This document shows, piece after piece, positions 50,509 through 62,229 of a stretch of 64,000 nt of DNA (positions are counted from its first letter, which is position 1; every line of letters starts with the position of its first letter). Position numbers and translations under genes: made by a program. Below the pieces are notes generated by a model that was not told where the DNA came from, made no database searches, and saw only the letters and a list, made by a program, of their open reading frames with translations. Source of the DNA: Scatophagus argus (lineage: Eukaryota; Chordata; Actinopteri; Scatophagidae); contig NC_058501.1 in the NCBI RefSeq assembly GCF_020382885.2, forward strand, positions 11,318,501 to 11,382,500, in the 5' to 3' direction.

Positions 50509-52765
50509 ATGACCAATCTGTCAGAGAGTGCTCTTATTGTCTTCTTCTTTACAACACAGGTAAACAGACTTATGTTGTGTTTTCAGTAAGATATGCAAGT
50601 ACTTTTGGTATGATGAGTTTTTAGATTTTTATTGTTTTAATAACAAAAATCTGCTAATGCTACTGTTCTCACAAGATATGCAAAGTTACACTACCTCACA
50701 AATGTTTAGGAGTTTTTGTATGCATGTATGTTTTTTGTATATAAAATTTAATCCCAGTTGTCATATTAGTCATACTAGGTTTAGAATGAAAGAGACTTAC
50801 AACAACATATAAAACAATGATTCAATTTCTTTCCCTCCCAGGTGTTTATATTAGCCTGGTCTCAGGCATGTCCTCGGAGATGCCAGTGCCCCAAGGAGCC
50901 CCCCATGTGTCTCCCAGGGGTGCCTCTGATCCTGGATGACTGCGCCTGCTGCCTGGTGTGTGCCCGTCAGAAAGGGCAGCTGTGCTCTGAAATGTACCCA
51001 TGTGACACACGTAAAGGGCTGCAGTGTGAATACACAACCGATATCCACAAGAGGACTGGCATCTGTGCTGGTGAGTGAACGAAGACATTCCCAAACATCA
51101 AATGGAAGATGTACTGTGTAAGGTAAATACTCTGTTAATACAAAGTTAGATTGTCATTGCTTGTTTTGAAGTTTTGATTTTTATTTATTTATTTATTTAT
51201 TTTTTGGACATGTTAAAACAAAACCACTCTGACACCTTGTTTTTTTCTGTCTTTTTACCAGCTCACGAGGGAAATGTTTGTGTTTTGGACGGTTCGGTCT
51301 ATCAGAATGGCCAGATATTTTTCCCCAGCTGTAAGTACCAGTGTATGTGCCGTGATGGGCAAATTGCCTGTGTGCCACGATGCAACGTGGACGTGATGCT
51401 GCCAGGGCCAGACTGCCCCATGCCACGAAGGGTCCAGGTGCCTGGAGAGTGCTGCGAGAAGTGGGTGTGTGAGCCCCAGGCTGAGGCTAGCGCACTGGGT
51501 GGCTTTGCCATGGCAGGTGGGTAGACTCAGACGGGATGAGCTGGACCATATTTGCAGACCATGAACACACATACAATGGCCCATTCCTCTTTGACGCTGG
51601 CAGCGCTGCAGTGTGAGGCACAAAGTTGAAGGGTTATGTACATTTCTCTGACCTGATTAGGTAAAAGGAGCAGAAGTCAGGGAAAGCAGAAAAAAGGAGG
51701 ATATAGTCAGGGTTGAGAAAGGAGGAGGAAACACAGAAGAAAAAGACTGTGTTGTCACTCCAGTCTAGAATGTGAAACAGTTATGTGAGACATCACTCTG
51801 CTCATGGCCATGTTGGCTATAGGTTTTCTCAAAAAGTTTGCATCCAGAGAAAAGGGGAAAGACATGAAAGCTAGGTCACAACAAGAGCCCAATAACGCAC
51901 TTTCATATAGAAGTGGGTATTGATGATGATGTTATCATACATTCTTTTTTGTCTTTGAATCTCTTTTAATTATTTAACTATATAGCTGAGTCTGCTTTCT
52001 GAATTGTGCTGAATATTGGCAGATTATATGAATATTTCTTTTAACACCCTATAATCTCTGTTAAACCTTCTGTGTGCCCCTTCAGCCTATCGTCAGGAGG
52101 AAACAGTAAGCTTTGACGGTTGGGATTCCAGCCAGAACTGCATTGAGCAGACCACCGAGTGGGGTGCCTGTTCTCAAACCTGTGGCATGGGCTTGTCCAC
52201 CAGGGTCACCAATAAGAACCGTCGGTGTGAGTTGGTGAAGCAGAACCGACTGTGCATGATCAGACCCTGTGAGGACCAGCAGGACCAGACACAGCTGACA
52301 CAGCTGGCACCAAAGGTACCTGGATGTCATATTATATATATTGTATATAATTTGCTTTACTTTATTTAGATGTCAGTACTGTGATAATACAAAGGATACT
52401 GTACTTTTTGTTTAGAACCAGCTGGATTTTCTGCTGAGATGTAGTACAGGTTCATTCTGTGGCTCTTTCTCTACCTGCAGAGAGGCAGTAAGTGCCAGAG
52501 GTTGGTTAGGAGTGACACAGCCATCCACCTCACCTATAAGAACTGCACCAGCATACAGGCCTACAAACCTCGTTACTGTGGCTCCTGCACAGATGGCCGC
52601 TGCTGTACCCCCCACAGAACCAAGACTGCCCTTGTGGAGTTCCAGTGTGCTAATAGTAGAACCACCAGGAGGCCAGTCATGGTGATCCTGACCTGTGTCT
52701 GCCACAGCCACTGCCCCCAAGACAACGCTGTGTGGCAGTCACCCGAGGTGGGCATGAGGTTATAG
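50509..52765 (+). CDS. ccn3: CCN-family matricellular protein, CCN3/NOV-like
   Basis: CCN3 is a secreted matrix-associated protein that binds integrins and tunes growth, Notch and BMP signalling. Five exons in the standard CCN one-domain-per-exon plan: signal peptide 50509-50559, IGFBP domain 50842-51070, VWC 51262-51516, TSP1 52086-52315, C-terminal cystine knot 52481-52765. Total 1,050 nt, 349 aa; phases agree. The signal peptide is hydrophobic ([13 protein letters not shown]) with probable cleavage just before ACPRRC. Diagnostic CCN3 features are AYR at the VWC-TSP1 junction, [14 protein letters not shown] [19 protein letters not shown], and RLCMIRPCE. The C-terminal knot is full length, which excludes CCN5. 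CCN1 and CCN2 differ in the TSP1 lead-in. A CCN3 paralogue from the teleost genome duplication is possible. Confidence 0.9.
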
Positions 52766-54020
52766 GTCTTGAAGTCAGTCCAACATACTAATGAGGTTAC
52801 AACAAACAGTAAGCTAAGAGTAAATTCAGGAATTCCTGTGAACTGAAGGGGAATGGTATTCTCTTCATTATGAAATATGCAGTTGCATTAACTCTAACTA
52901 ACTAATTTTGAGTTTATCCACAATATAAAATATGCAGTACAATAGTCATAAAACTGTAAAATATATATATATATAAGGCCTTATAACTGTAACATACCCA
53001 CAGTGTTTATTATAGTCTGAATCCTGTTTTGAAGTTGAAGGGAATTAGCTCTGTATCGCTCTCCTGGTGAGGGATCTAATTGTGTAACATCCTGTGGAGA
53101 AAGAAGTGTCATCTTCACCATTGTTGAGCACAATCAAAGCACTTAAACCTTATACTGATTCTCTCCACTTGTGGAGATCAGGTGGAGTACACCACCACCA
53201 CTATTCACAAGAGACTTGTTGTAGATCCTCTTGTGTACTTGGAGGAGATTTTAAAGGTTAACTTAAAACAGCCTCTTTTCAAGAGGACAAACAGTATGAG
53301 GGTATACAGTCACAGGGTAGTATAGACATAAGGAGACATAAGAGGGTCATGGTACCTTGAAGCCTTCCAACCAGATCGTTTGATTGACAGTTGGGTCGGC
53401 CAGTCAGGCATGAGTATTTTAGACCATGAAAGAACTTGAAACAGCAGTGTGTTTTGCTCAGACTAAATTATGTATGTCCTCATTCAGAATAGTATAACAC
53501 TTGGTCATCTTAAAAAATGCTGTAATCCCATTGCATCCCAGATTACAGTTTTTACCGTGCCTGCTAACTGAGAGTGCCATGGCAATTTTTCAACAACGAC
53601 ACATTTTTGGGATAACTTGAATGTGTACTTTGACTTGGTCCAAACCGAGGGCTCAACCTATGAAAGAGAGGTCACTGTGGTGACTTTGTGTCATTTCTAA
53701 CATTTGCCTGAAATCTCACTCTTGCTGAAACGGATCATATCTATGTTCTCGTCAAAAAAATGCAAATGTGTTTTTTGTTTGTTCATTTTGTTAAATGTAG
53801 TGCACCTAAACAGCTGTTTTTATGACAAAAGTTTTGTAAATACTTGCTGTGTAGCTTGTTTGACTGAGAGTGTATCAAATACACAGCTTGAAGTAACAAT
53901 GTAAACCTGAATTGTATATACAAGTATGTGGTATGATTTTTGTTACAGCTTCAATTGTACTTCACACTACTTGTTTCTGCAAAACTCAGCATTTGAAAAT
54001 AAATTTGTATGTTTTTCTAT
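52766..54020 (+). other. ccn3: ccn3 3' untranslated region
   Basis: About 1.25 kb of A/T-rich non-coding sequence, ending at AATAAA 53998-54003 followed by T/TG-rich sequence. It contains a short AT tract near 52962. Confidence 0.65.
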
Positions 54021-56384
54021 CAAAGTTTTGATCTCTTGATCCCTCTCTCTTCATGGCTAAATGTTAAAGCATGTGGTTTCTCCCTCCTTCTCATGTTTGA
54101 TGTGTGGCAGATCACTGTCGTCCTACATTAGTGGTTTTTAAAGTAGGGTCTGGGAACCTGAGGTGATTCCAGTGGGTCCCCAGCAAAAGGTGGAATAATT
54201 TATTCCCACTATGATTCCAACTTAAATGAACACAATTACATCTAAAAGCAGAATCTGTATCAGAAGGGGACACTGGGACAAAGTCTGGGGCTTCATTGTT
54301 TAATTTTTGCCCGTTTAGAGGTCCTTCACGTGAAAAAGTAAAATAATATAAGAGATCACAACAGCAGATGTATTTAACCTCCTGCCTCACATAAGACCAT
54401 AACTCTCTTCTCTGGAAATGAATGCACAACTTGAAAGTTTTCACACATCTGCATTTTTGAATAGACCTCCTCCTCTGGATTGCCTGTTAACCGTCCAAAG
54501 TGTTTATGTCATCACATGGAACCCAGAAGTTTCAGTGGCTGGTGACCTTTTGACCTCCTTCCCTGAGCCTACCAGGAAGGTCATAGTGGAAAACCTTGTT
54601 ATTCCCTGTAGGATTGCTACTGTTTCCCAAATTAGCTCCTCAGTGGAAACTTTGGCTCATCAACAGCTTGGATCAGTGTAGGTCTGACACTGTGACCAAC
54701 ACATCTGGTTGCAGCTGTGTTATGGTGCCTGCTTAACAGAGGTGTGTGATAATGTTACACATTGGTTAGGATTTTGAGCTTGTTCTAGTGCTGAATTTCT
54801 AGTGCTGCATGCTAAGATTAAAGCGCAAACTAAACAATAAAAATGTAAACACACAAACCCTGTCTGAGTCGTGGGATTCTGCATCATGAGACAGAATACA
54901 GTACAGACAAAAATAGCAGGGTTCCTGACATGTTATAACTCTTAGTTCACTGCAAAAGAATGTTAAACACAGGTACAAGTGAGGTTGTGAAATGACCAAC
55001 ACTGACAACACATATTATCTTAGTGAGTGGTGATCCTCTTTTCACTGAGTCTTGATTTGTGTGATGTGTGCTCTTTCCAGACTTTATGCTAATGCTTCTG
55101 TGAGGCTGTACTCAGGAACAGCTTGAGCTAAAAATGTTTTGAGCTAAAAGCTAACTTGTTAGCAAGCCAAGCTTCACAGTCTTAGTTTAGCTTGTGAGCA
55201 TGTTAACATTTACTAATTGGAAACACAATGCAGGCCTGCTGCGGGGGCTAATGGGAAGGCTCATAGGTATTTAAAAAAAAAAAGAAAATTCTGACTTCTT
55301 GAACAGTCACCACTGAAGTTATTGCAGGGAGACATGTGTGTTTCAAACAAAGTACATGGCAATCCATCAAAGCTGCTGTTCACATGAAGGATGAGTAAAT
55401 TGTGCCCTCTAGAGGTGTATCTGAATAAAGTTGTGTCACCGTCTGCAGTATGCATGAATGTGGAATCACATTCAATTCGATACTTTTGTACTTTTGACAG
55501 GATAAACATACTGATACCAGCTCAGCAGGCTGGCTATTGGTCCAGTATTTAAAACCATGAAATGTGCCATTTTCAGCTGTTATTTAAACACTTTTTAAAG
55601 CTTTTTCTAATCATCAAATTTAGCCTGGGGTTTATGGTTTTGATGTCTCTGAATATTAAATTCTGTGATTCTATGACCATCACGCACTAGTTGCAAATTA
55701 AACATACTGGTCTTGTGTTTAGCGATGGAGATAAAATAGAAAGTGAAAGTAGCTTGCTTGTCAGACCAGGCAGATTTAAAGCAGTGGTTTTTTATTGCTA
55801 GTTTTACATTTCAGGGTTCACAGAGAAATGTTTGCATGAGAAAGAAGTGACATGGTTCACTCATTAGCTGCTCCCATCATCATCTCCAGAAAAAAACAAT
55901 ATTTTTAACTGAGAATGCAACTGATTGAAACTTAATGCTGCATAATGGGCCACTCAGAAGTTGCTTCCGGGCTGAAACGATGATTAATTTCAAAAATGAC
56001 ACGACAACTGTTTCATTGAAAAGTAAAAACTTGATGCAAATTTCATTTTGCATCTCAAATACTGAAAATTTAGCACTCATTAACAAAACAAGCATATCAT
56101 TTATATATTTATGCACCTATTTAAAAAAAATTTGTTGAATGCATATGATCAGCACAATTACAAAAATGCACTCTAAAGCACAGTTACAAAAATAAACACG
56201 CAACTTCCTCATCAACAAACATGAAAAACTCGTTTCCAGTTATCATTTCCAGTCAAACAGAGCTTATGCATGGCTTGGTTTTCCAAAGCATCCAGGAAAT
56301 GAGCTTATTATGATCAGATCTTACTGGAATTAGATTTCATTATAATCCATTTCAGATGTGCCCTTGCAAAAGATAATGTGAATG
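54021..56384. other. intergenic region between ccn3 and the TRIM gene
   Basis: The two genes converge here. I see no coding signal. The stretch about 54125-54320 (TTTTTAAAGTAGGGTCTGGG, then CCAGTGGGTCCCCAGC) resembles a fish interspersed repeat. GGGCTGAAACGATGATTAAT near 55970 may be another decayed copy of the AATCGATTAA-type repeat. The 3' end of the minus-strand TRIM transcript must lie here, but I find no clear AATAAA on that strand close to its stop. Confidence 0.5.
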
Positions 56385-57629
56385 TTAATTATGCCAAATT
56401 GAAATCAGAAATACTGCCATTAAAATAAAGCCTAATAAGATGTCTGGGATCTTCTTTTGAAGCTTCTGAAGCTGTCTGACATTTTTTATAGGGCAGTAGA
56501 AAAGGAAAACTCTCTCTTTGAATTTACAGCCTGTAAAAGTGTAGATCGGAACAGCAGTGTCGGCATCATAGAAGGACACAAATCCATTGTCATAGTCTAC
56601 AAACACAGTGACTTTGCCAGGCTTCCTTGTCAAGAAGAATTGAAGAGGGACATTATGTAGAGCTGTGCACTTGGTGTTATTCTCCAACCTTATGATCCAA
56701 TTTCCATTCCTGGTGTTAAGTGTGAATGACCTCCTCCGAAGAATCGACTCTCTCACTACTCCTAAGTAACAGTCAATTGTCCCTTTGGTCTCAATCTCAT
56801 AGTAGTATTTCCCTTCAGAAATGCCTATGTTTGCAGGAAGATAGAAATATTGGTTCAGTTGATGTGGGCCTTCATTGGGAAACCAAATGTAAGGAACTTG
56901 GATATAGTCAGGCTCAACGCTGCTTGCTACTGCTTCTTTTGCTATTGCTTCTTGTTCGCATTTCCTCTTGATCTGCACGGCTGCTTTTGTCTTCTTAGCC
57001 TTCTTGCCACGCTTTGATTTAATTTCCTGTACTTCTGTTTTTTTCTTTGCCATCTGAGCCTTCTTGTCAACATACGCCTCATCTAAAGGGACTGTATTAT
57101 GAGCGCTATGTTCTGTACACAGGACACAAACACGTGTGCAATCATTCCTGCAGAAGAGCTCTAAAATCCTGTTGTGTTTCTTGCATATTTTATCCTCCAG
57201 GTTATGCACAGGATTAGTTAGTTTGTGTCTCTTTAAGGCAGCAACTCTCTGATGAGGCTCTAAGTGTATCTCACAGTACGATGCCAGACACACCAAACAA
57301 GTTTTAGAGGCTTTGAACCTGTCGCCAAGGCAGCAGTCACATGGCACCTGTCCTGGTTTGACGAGGGAATTATTGCCAGCTATCCGCTGATGTTTCCTGA
57401 AATTCTCCACGACCTCCCTGTACGCAGTGTTGACGCGAAGTTTGAGCCCTTTGCTGAACTTATTGTTGCACAGTGGACACTGACTCTGCTCTTTACCTTC
57501 CCAGTACCTGCTGATGCAGGCTTTGCAGAAGTTGTGTCCACATGGAGTAGAAACAGGCTCAGTGAAAACCTCCAGACAGATGGAGCACAGGAACTGGTCC
57601 TCAGAGATGAAAGGGCTGGCTGTGGCCAT
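56385..57629 (-). CDS. TRIM-type RING E3 ubiquitin ligase with SPRY and C-terminal membrane anchor
   Basis: A single-exon 414-aa frame. The RING is C3HC4 with Cys15, Cys18, Cys30, His32, Cys35, Cys38, Cys51 and Cys54. A first B-box begins CDCCLGDR, and a second begins CKKHNRILELFC with CVLC and a following His. A Lys-rich segment of only ~45 residues (KSKRGKKAKKTKAAVQIKRK) stands where a TRIM coiled coil usually spans ~100. The SPRY region (YYYEIETKG, LGVVRES, NGNWIIRL, VFVDYDNGFVSFYD, IYTFTG) fills about 265-385. The last ~17 residues are hydrophobic (LLGFILMAVFLISIW). Fish have many antiviral TRIMs of this general type. I start at ATG 57629: the frame upstream has only GTG and lies inside a probable intron, since the acceptor TTCCTGCAG ends two bases before the ATG. 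The exact TRIM orthologue is not assigned. Confidence 0.88.
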   Translation of the reverse strand: MATASPFISEDQFLCSICLEVFTEPVSTPCGHNFCKACISRYWEGKEQSQCPLCNNKFSKGLKLRVNTAYREVVENFRKHQRIAGNNSLVKPGQVPCDCCLGDRFKASKTCLVCLASYCEIHLEPHQRVAALKRHKLTNPVHNLEDKICKKHNRILELFCRNDCTRVCVLCTEHSAHNTVPLDEAYVDKKAQMAKKKTEVQEIKSKRGKKAKKTKAAVQIKRKCEQEAIAKEAVASSVEPDYIQVPYIWFPNEGPHQLNQYFYLPANIGISEGKYYYEIETKGTIDCYLGVVRESILRRRSFTLNTRNGNWIIRLENNTKCTALHNVPLQFFLTRKPGKVTVFVDYDNGFVSFYDADTAVPIYTFTGCKFKERVFLFYCPIKNVRQLQKLQKKIPDILLGFILMAVFLISIWHN

Positions 57630-57631
57630 AT

Positions 57632-57807
57632 CTGCAGGAACACCAAAGAACACGGCAGAGTTGTTTACCGGATAAACATAATTAACAGCGAGTCAGCCCT
57701 GCATCTGGATTTATTCACAAAATGTGTCAGCTCCATTGTATGTGATAAGTAGCTATGAATATTCTACACTATCAGAATATAATCATGTATATATTGGTGA
57801 ACTTCAC
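57632..57807 (-). other. probable 5' UTR intron of the TRIM gene
   Basis: On the minus strand, AAG followed by GTGAAG at 57810-57802 makes a donor, and GTTCTTTGGTGTTCCTGCAG ending at 57632 makes a good acceptor, giving a 176-bp intron. It lies just upstream of the ATG. Confidence 0.55.
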
Positions 57808-57884
57808 CTTCTTGGATGTGAATTCTTTGCTCTGATGTCTCTCTTTCAGTGCAAACAAACTGAACATTTTAAACCACCACCTTA

Positions 57885-57898
57885 AGTTTCATTTCTCT
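57885..57898 (-). promoter_or_regulatory. interferon-stimulated response element upstream of the TRIM gene
   Basis: Plus strand AGTTTCATTTCTCT matches AGTTTCNNTTTC, the ISRE core bound by ISGF3/IRFs. It lies about 75 bp upstream of the proposed 5' UTR donor, so probably at or just before the transcription start of the minus-strand TRIM gene. Confidence 0.55.
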
Positions 57899-59823
57899 GT
57901 AAATGACGCAATAGTGTTCCGCCTCCCCTAATTCATACTCCTCCCATTTGTTCCTCCTACTTGACATTAACCGTTAAGCAGTTGAACCTTATCAAACAAA
58001 CAATATTTTGGGCATAATTTTGGATAATAAAAAACCCTTAATTACTAATTCCTGGTGTCACCTTTTGTGTCAGAGTACAATTACAGATTAACACGACTAA
58101 CACCGATTTAACCATATGTACACAAAATTTTTTGTGAAATAATTTGTCTCCACTCTTGAAGGGTTAACTTGAAAGGATAGCATTTCAGTGTGTTTGCCAC
58201 TGAACCGAAATGAGTCACTCCACAAATATTTGCTTATCGGTGAAACATTATGTTTATTTTCAATGTTTTCACCACCAAGATGCAGAAGATAGAAGTTTAT
58301 TTGTCATGTTCAACTTTAGAGGTTATATATTAAACCAGCTGAAAACTTTAACCAACTTTCATTTGGATCAAAAATTTGTCTGATTCCTTTTGTTTAGATG
58401 TTGCCTAATACTGGCATGAAGCTGAAGCTATACATTGTATTTCAAATACTTCTTATTTAATTCTGCAAGCCTGTACCTGATTTTAGGTGGTGGTGAAGTT
58501 TGTGTTTTTAATTTTACTGCCAAGCACCATTCAGGCACGCTACTGAAAGTCATTTTCAGAAGCCTAATGATGCCAGCAGAAGCAGCAGCCATAACCAAGA
58601 AGCTACCAAACCTTTGGAAGTTGACTGTGACATCTGCTGGAGCTGGCATGGAGTGCAAAGTCATGAAGTCATTGGCTTCTTACTATGGGACTGACCTGAA
58701 GTCAAGTCTAAGTAGGCCTATTTTTGATTACTCTGTTGAATATGAAGGGTTAAGGATTATTAATTTCTTTATTTATACCAACTTGATTATGAAAGACTGT
58801 GCCTTTCTTAATTTGCTTAATATTAACCAATGAACAATTACAGAGCAATTACAGCTTGGCAGTTTGTCACCTGTTTCAGCTGGATTCTGAAGTCATGCTT
58901 CGAATGATTTGTAGCATTGATGGATCAGCATTAGTTAGAGCGCAAGGTGGGAAATTAGCAAAGGAAAAGATGAGGGCAAGAAGAGAGAAGGGAAAGACAT
59001 GTAAGAAAAGGAAGGTAGGTGAATGATAGGAGGAAGATGAAAAAGGAATAAGGAGGAGAATAAATGTAATGGAAGGAAAGAAAGATATATTGTCTAATTG
59101 GAAGGTGATTCAAGTTTTACTTCCCCCATAGCTAGCTAATGGACTGATGCTTCATCACTCAGATGCTACATATTGCGTTTACACTCTGAGAGATCTACAG
59201 TCTAGTTTGTCTTTTAAGAGCAATTTTTGATTTTAATTTCATAGCACTCAGATGATGCAGTTTCATGCTTTTCTTCTGACTGAAAGCTAACGGAGGTGAA
59301 GCACCAAAGAAGCATAGCAATCCACCAATAAAACCAAGAAAGAGAAGTGCATGTGACGACTGCAAAGTAGTAAATATGGACCTTTTCCAATTATGCGTAT
59401 AAGGAAGAAACTACGCTCAACATGTTTATTGGACATGAAGGATATGCACAAAGCACTTCAGATGAGAAACACTGAACGTAAACAGAACTTTTGTTTTTGT
59501 TTACAAGAAAATTCTACAGGACATCTTTAAACCTGAATGAACAAATAATATGCTGATAGACAGTATGGAAGGACACCTCTGTAGCTTTATTTGTTTATAA
59601 TTTTGTCATCATGATAGTACATACTGTAATTTTCCATATATCTATTTCATGTCTCTTCGTTATGGGAGAGGATCCCTCCCCTGTGGCTCTTCCTGAGCTT
59701 TCTTCCATTATTTTCCTCTGTTAAAACAATTTGTTGCTGTTTTTTCTTAATCAAATTGAAGGTCCGAGGACAGAAGGTGTCGTGTGCTGTACAGATTGTA
59801 GGTTCTCAAGAAAGCCAGAGTAA

Positions 59824-59825
<2 letters not shown>

Positions 59826-59874
<49 letters not shown>
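59826..59874 (+). repeat. (GT)24 microsatellite
   Basis: Pure GT tract of 49 bases, the longest GT run in the window. Confidence 0.95.
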
Positions 59875-59877
<3 letters not shown>

Positions 59878-60876
59878 TGGCATTGCAGCTGCTCCCTGTT
59901 GAATTGACAAAAACAAAAGTGTGTAGTTAATGTGCTAAGACGGACTGAGGATTAAAAAGGGATTCATTAACGACCTTTAAATACCATCACCTTTAATAAG
60001 AGTGCATTCTCTGTTTGCTTGTTTGTTTGTTTGCTTGTTTGTTTTGAAGGTCATTATCACAACAAAGAATGTACATTTTAGCTCATTTCCATATGAAAGT
60101 AAAAAAAAAAAAATCAATTGTAGCTCCTATGCCTCATTAAGCCAGAAATATTCTTAGAATTTCTGTTTCGGTCTCTTTCTCAAAATAAATAAATAAAGTG
60201 ATCCCCTCTGGTGAAGCTCAGTAGTAATGATCAGATGTACTTTAGAGGGTGGGAAAGTGAGGAAGCTTGGCTCCTACATTATTGTGCAGCATGCCTGTAC
60301 TATATATACACCTGTGATTACATAATTTGTTTAATTACAGCACAGAGACTGAAATATATCATATTAAATCATATAAAATCCTTATTTTCAAGACTATTCA
60401 CATATATCCTTAATATATGAGAAAATATAGAGACACTTCTTTTTAACCTTTCTAATATAAATTCATTCTAATTAAGTGGAAAAGATAAAGTGCAATTGAC
60501 TGCTATTTTTCAGAGCACTGAAGAACATACTGTAGTAAATTATTAGTCTGTGGCCAAATTAGTGTTATGAGTGTTCCACGAAAAACATTAAACTGAGCAT
60601 CATTATCAAATAAATTCAGTCTGCATTTAAAAAATATTTGGAGGACCTGGATTAAAAACAGCCGAACGATTCCAAGATGGGTTACTCATCGTTATTGCAC
60701 CACTGCGAGAAATTTGTCTTTGTATCACCAGTAAGACAATACGAACAGCAACATGAACAACAATAACAACACGCATAACAAATCATAATCAATATAAGTT
60801 CAAACGTTGATACAACAGAATTAAAATCTCTAAGCATGAATTTCTTCGTTTTTGACTGCACGTGGTACAAATGATT

Positions 60877-60903
60877 CCTTCTTGATGTTTTTCATCAAGA
60901 AGG
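60877..60903. repeat. perfect inverted repeat, 11-bp arms, 5-base T loop
   Basis: CCTTCTTGATG, then TTTTT, then CATCAAGAAGG. The stem is too short for a microRNA precursor and no element ends are visible nearby. Confidence 0.8.
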
Positions 60904-61452
60904 TAATAAAGAACTGCGCTCACGTCAGGACGGATAATTCAAAGAGTCTCCAGTAGGTGTCGCACCTACACCGCTAATAGATCAGCGAGCAGCATGGTTT
61001 CCCTCAGCCGTGTGTGACTCAGGGCAGGATACCATCCTGCAGAATGACAGCTGTTAAAGGAAAATACATATTTAGAAAATACATGAAACATCTATTCATT
61101 TGAAACCCTCATTGTGACGTTACAGCAGCTGCTTGGCTAGTTTTATGTCCTTAATGTCATCATGTCCTGGAGTCTAACTGAGGCGGCCTCACTTGTCTAC
61201 TCTCTGCATCCCTGTCACTCACTCACAGGGCTTGAACCCTGGTCACCCCCGTGAAGGTCGAGACACCCAACTGCTCCATTCACTAAGGCGATAACAGCGG
61301 CTGCACCCTCACGGTGAGTGGCTTCACTTATTTGAACTATCACGAGCCTATCGTGATTGACAGGGCATGGGGACGTCCTTTGGAATAATAATAAAAGAGA
61401 TGGAGAGCGAAGCCTCAGGGGGGGTCTTTCCATGTCAGAGACTCCTAACAAA

Positions 61453-61510
61453 ACTCTCTCTCTCCCTCCCTCTCTCTCTCTCTCCCTCTACTCTCTCCCC
61501 CTTTCTTTCT
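61453..61510 (+). repeat. polypyrimidine (CT)n tract
   Basis: Nearly 60 bases of C and T, about 720 bases upstream of the sntb1 start codon, so within or near its promoter region. Confidence 0.85.
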
Positions 61511-61929
61511 GTCTTTGAAACATCAAAACAGGAGACGCAGGCGCATTCCTGTGCGCGCGTAACCGGTCTCACGTCTGCAGCGTGAGCGCAGTTAATTGCA
61601 GCAGAGTGGGACTCATCAGACATTTACAGTCTGGAAAGTCACCTCTTTACATATTTTAGATGTGGCTATTTATACAAAACGTGCTTTAAAGTAGAAAAAT
61701 AGATAGGCCTATCATAAAGAAAACATCCAACATCTGTGCCACTTCTGCTCTGTAATGACTCATAAAACCCAGCTATGTTTTAATTTCCTTTAAAGGCCGT
61801 AACATGAATCAATATATTTATACATCACAGTATGTGATTATCAACGTAATACGAGTAACATGGATAAGTTAGTGGACTTTTGCCGATATATGTTGTTCAT
61901 GCTTGTTTAACTTTGTGTAAGCTGTCACG

Positions 61930-62229
61930 TCTCAAACCTTTAAGGGGAAGTGATGGAACAAATTTTGTGCGTGCAGAATCTGGCGATGGGATCGGCTGAC
62001 GGCGGGGGGAGCAAACTCCACCCAGCAGATAGGATCTCCGGCAGGCGGAGCGGAGGGCGGCTTGTGCCGAAAGGGTTCGGGCTGGTTGGTCGGGACGCTT
62101 GACGAGTCCCACAGAAAACTTCAGAGGGGCAAAGTCCAGCCTGAGTGTGAGGGAGACGGGGTGGAAGTTAATGCTCGAGAGCGTGTTGGGCACAAAATCA
62201 CATGTCAGTTTAAAAGAAATGCTCCAAAG
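61930..62229 (+). promoter_or_regulatory. sntb1: sntb1 promoter / 5' UTR, GC-rich
   Basis: Base composition changes sharply here to GC- and CpG-rich sequence (CTGACGGCGGGGGGAGC, GGCGGAGCGGAGGGCGG) that continues through exon 1, as expected of a CpG-rich, TATA-less promoter. The frame of exon 1 stays open upstream to about 62062, but no ATG occurs in that extension. Confidence 0.6.

Larger units (their letters stand above)
57899..61900. other. intergenic region between the TRIM gene and sntb1
   Basis: The two genes are divergent. No exon chain is seen. A 132-codon open frame at 58435-58833 matches nothing I know and has no flanking signals. The region holds a (TG)n tract at 59826-59874, a perfect 11-bp inverted repeat at 60877-60903, and a polypyrimidine tract at 61453-61510. 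Confidence 0.5.

Noticed and set aside
50509..52765. CCN5/WISP2 or CCN2/CTGF as the identity of the CCN gene
   Set aside because: A complete C-terminal cystine knot excludes CCN5, and the [12 protein letters not shown] and RLCMIRPCE signatures fit CCN3 better than CCN1/2.
57630..57653. Upstream extension of the TRIM reading frame
   Set aside because: The extension begins with GTG, not ATG, and lies within the probable 5' UTR intron.
58435..58833. 132-codon open frame upstream of sntb1
   Set aside because: No recognisable domain, weak start context, no splice or polyadenylation signals that form a gene.
62062..62229. N-terminal extension of beta-1-syntrophin
   Set aside because: The frame is open but starts at TTG; the first ATG, at 62230, matches the start of the human protein.
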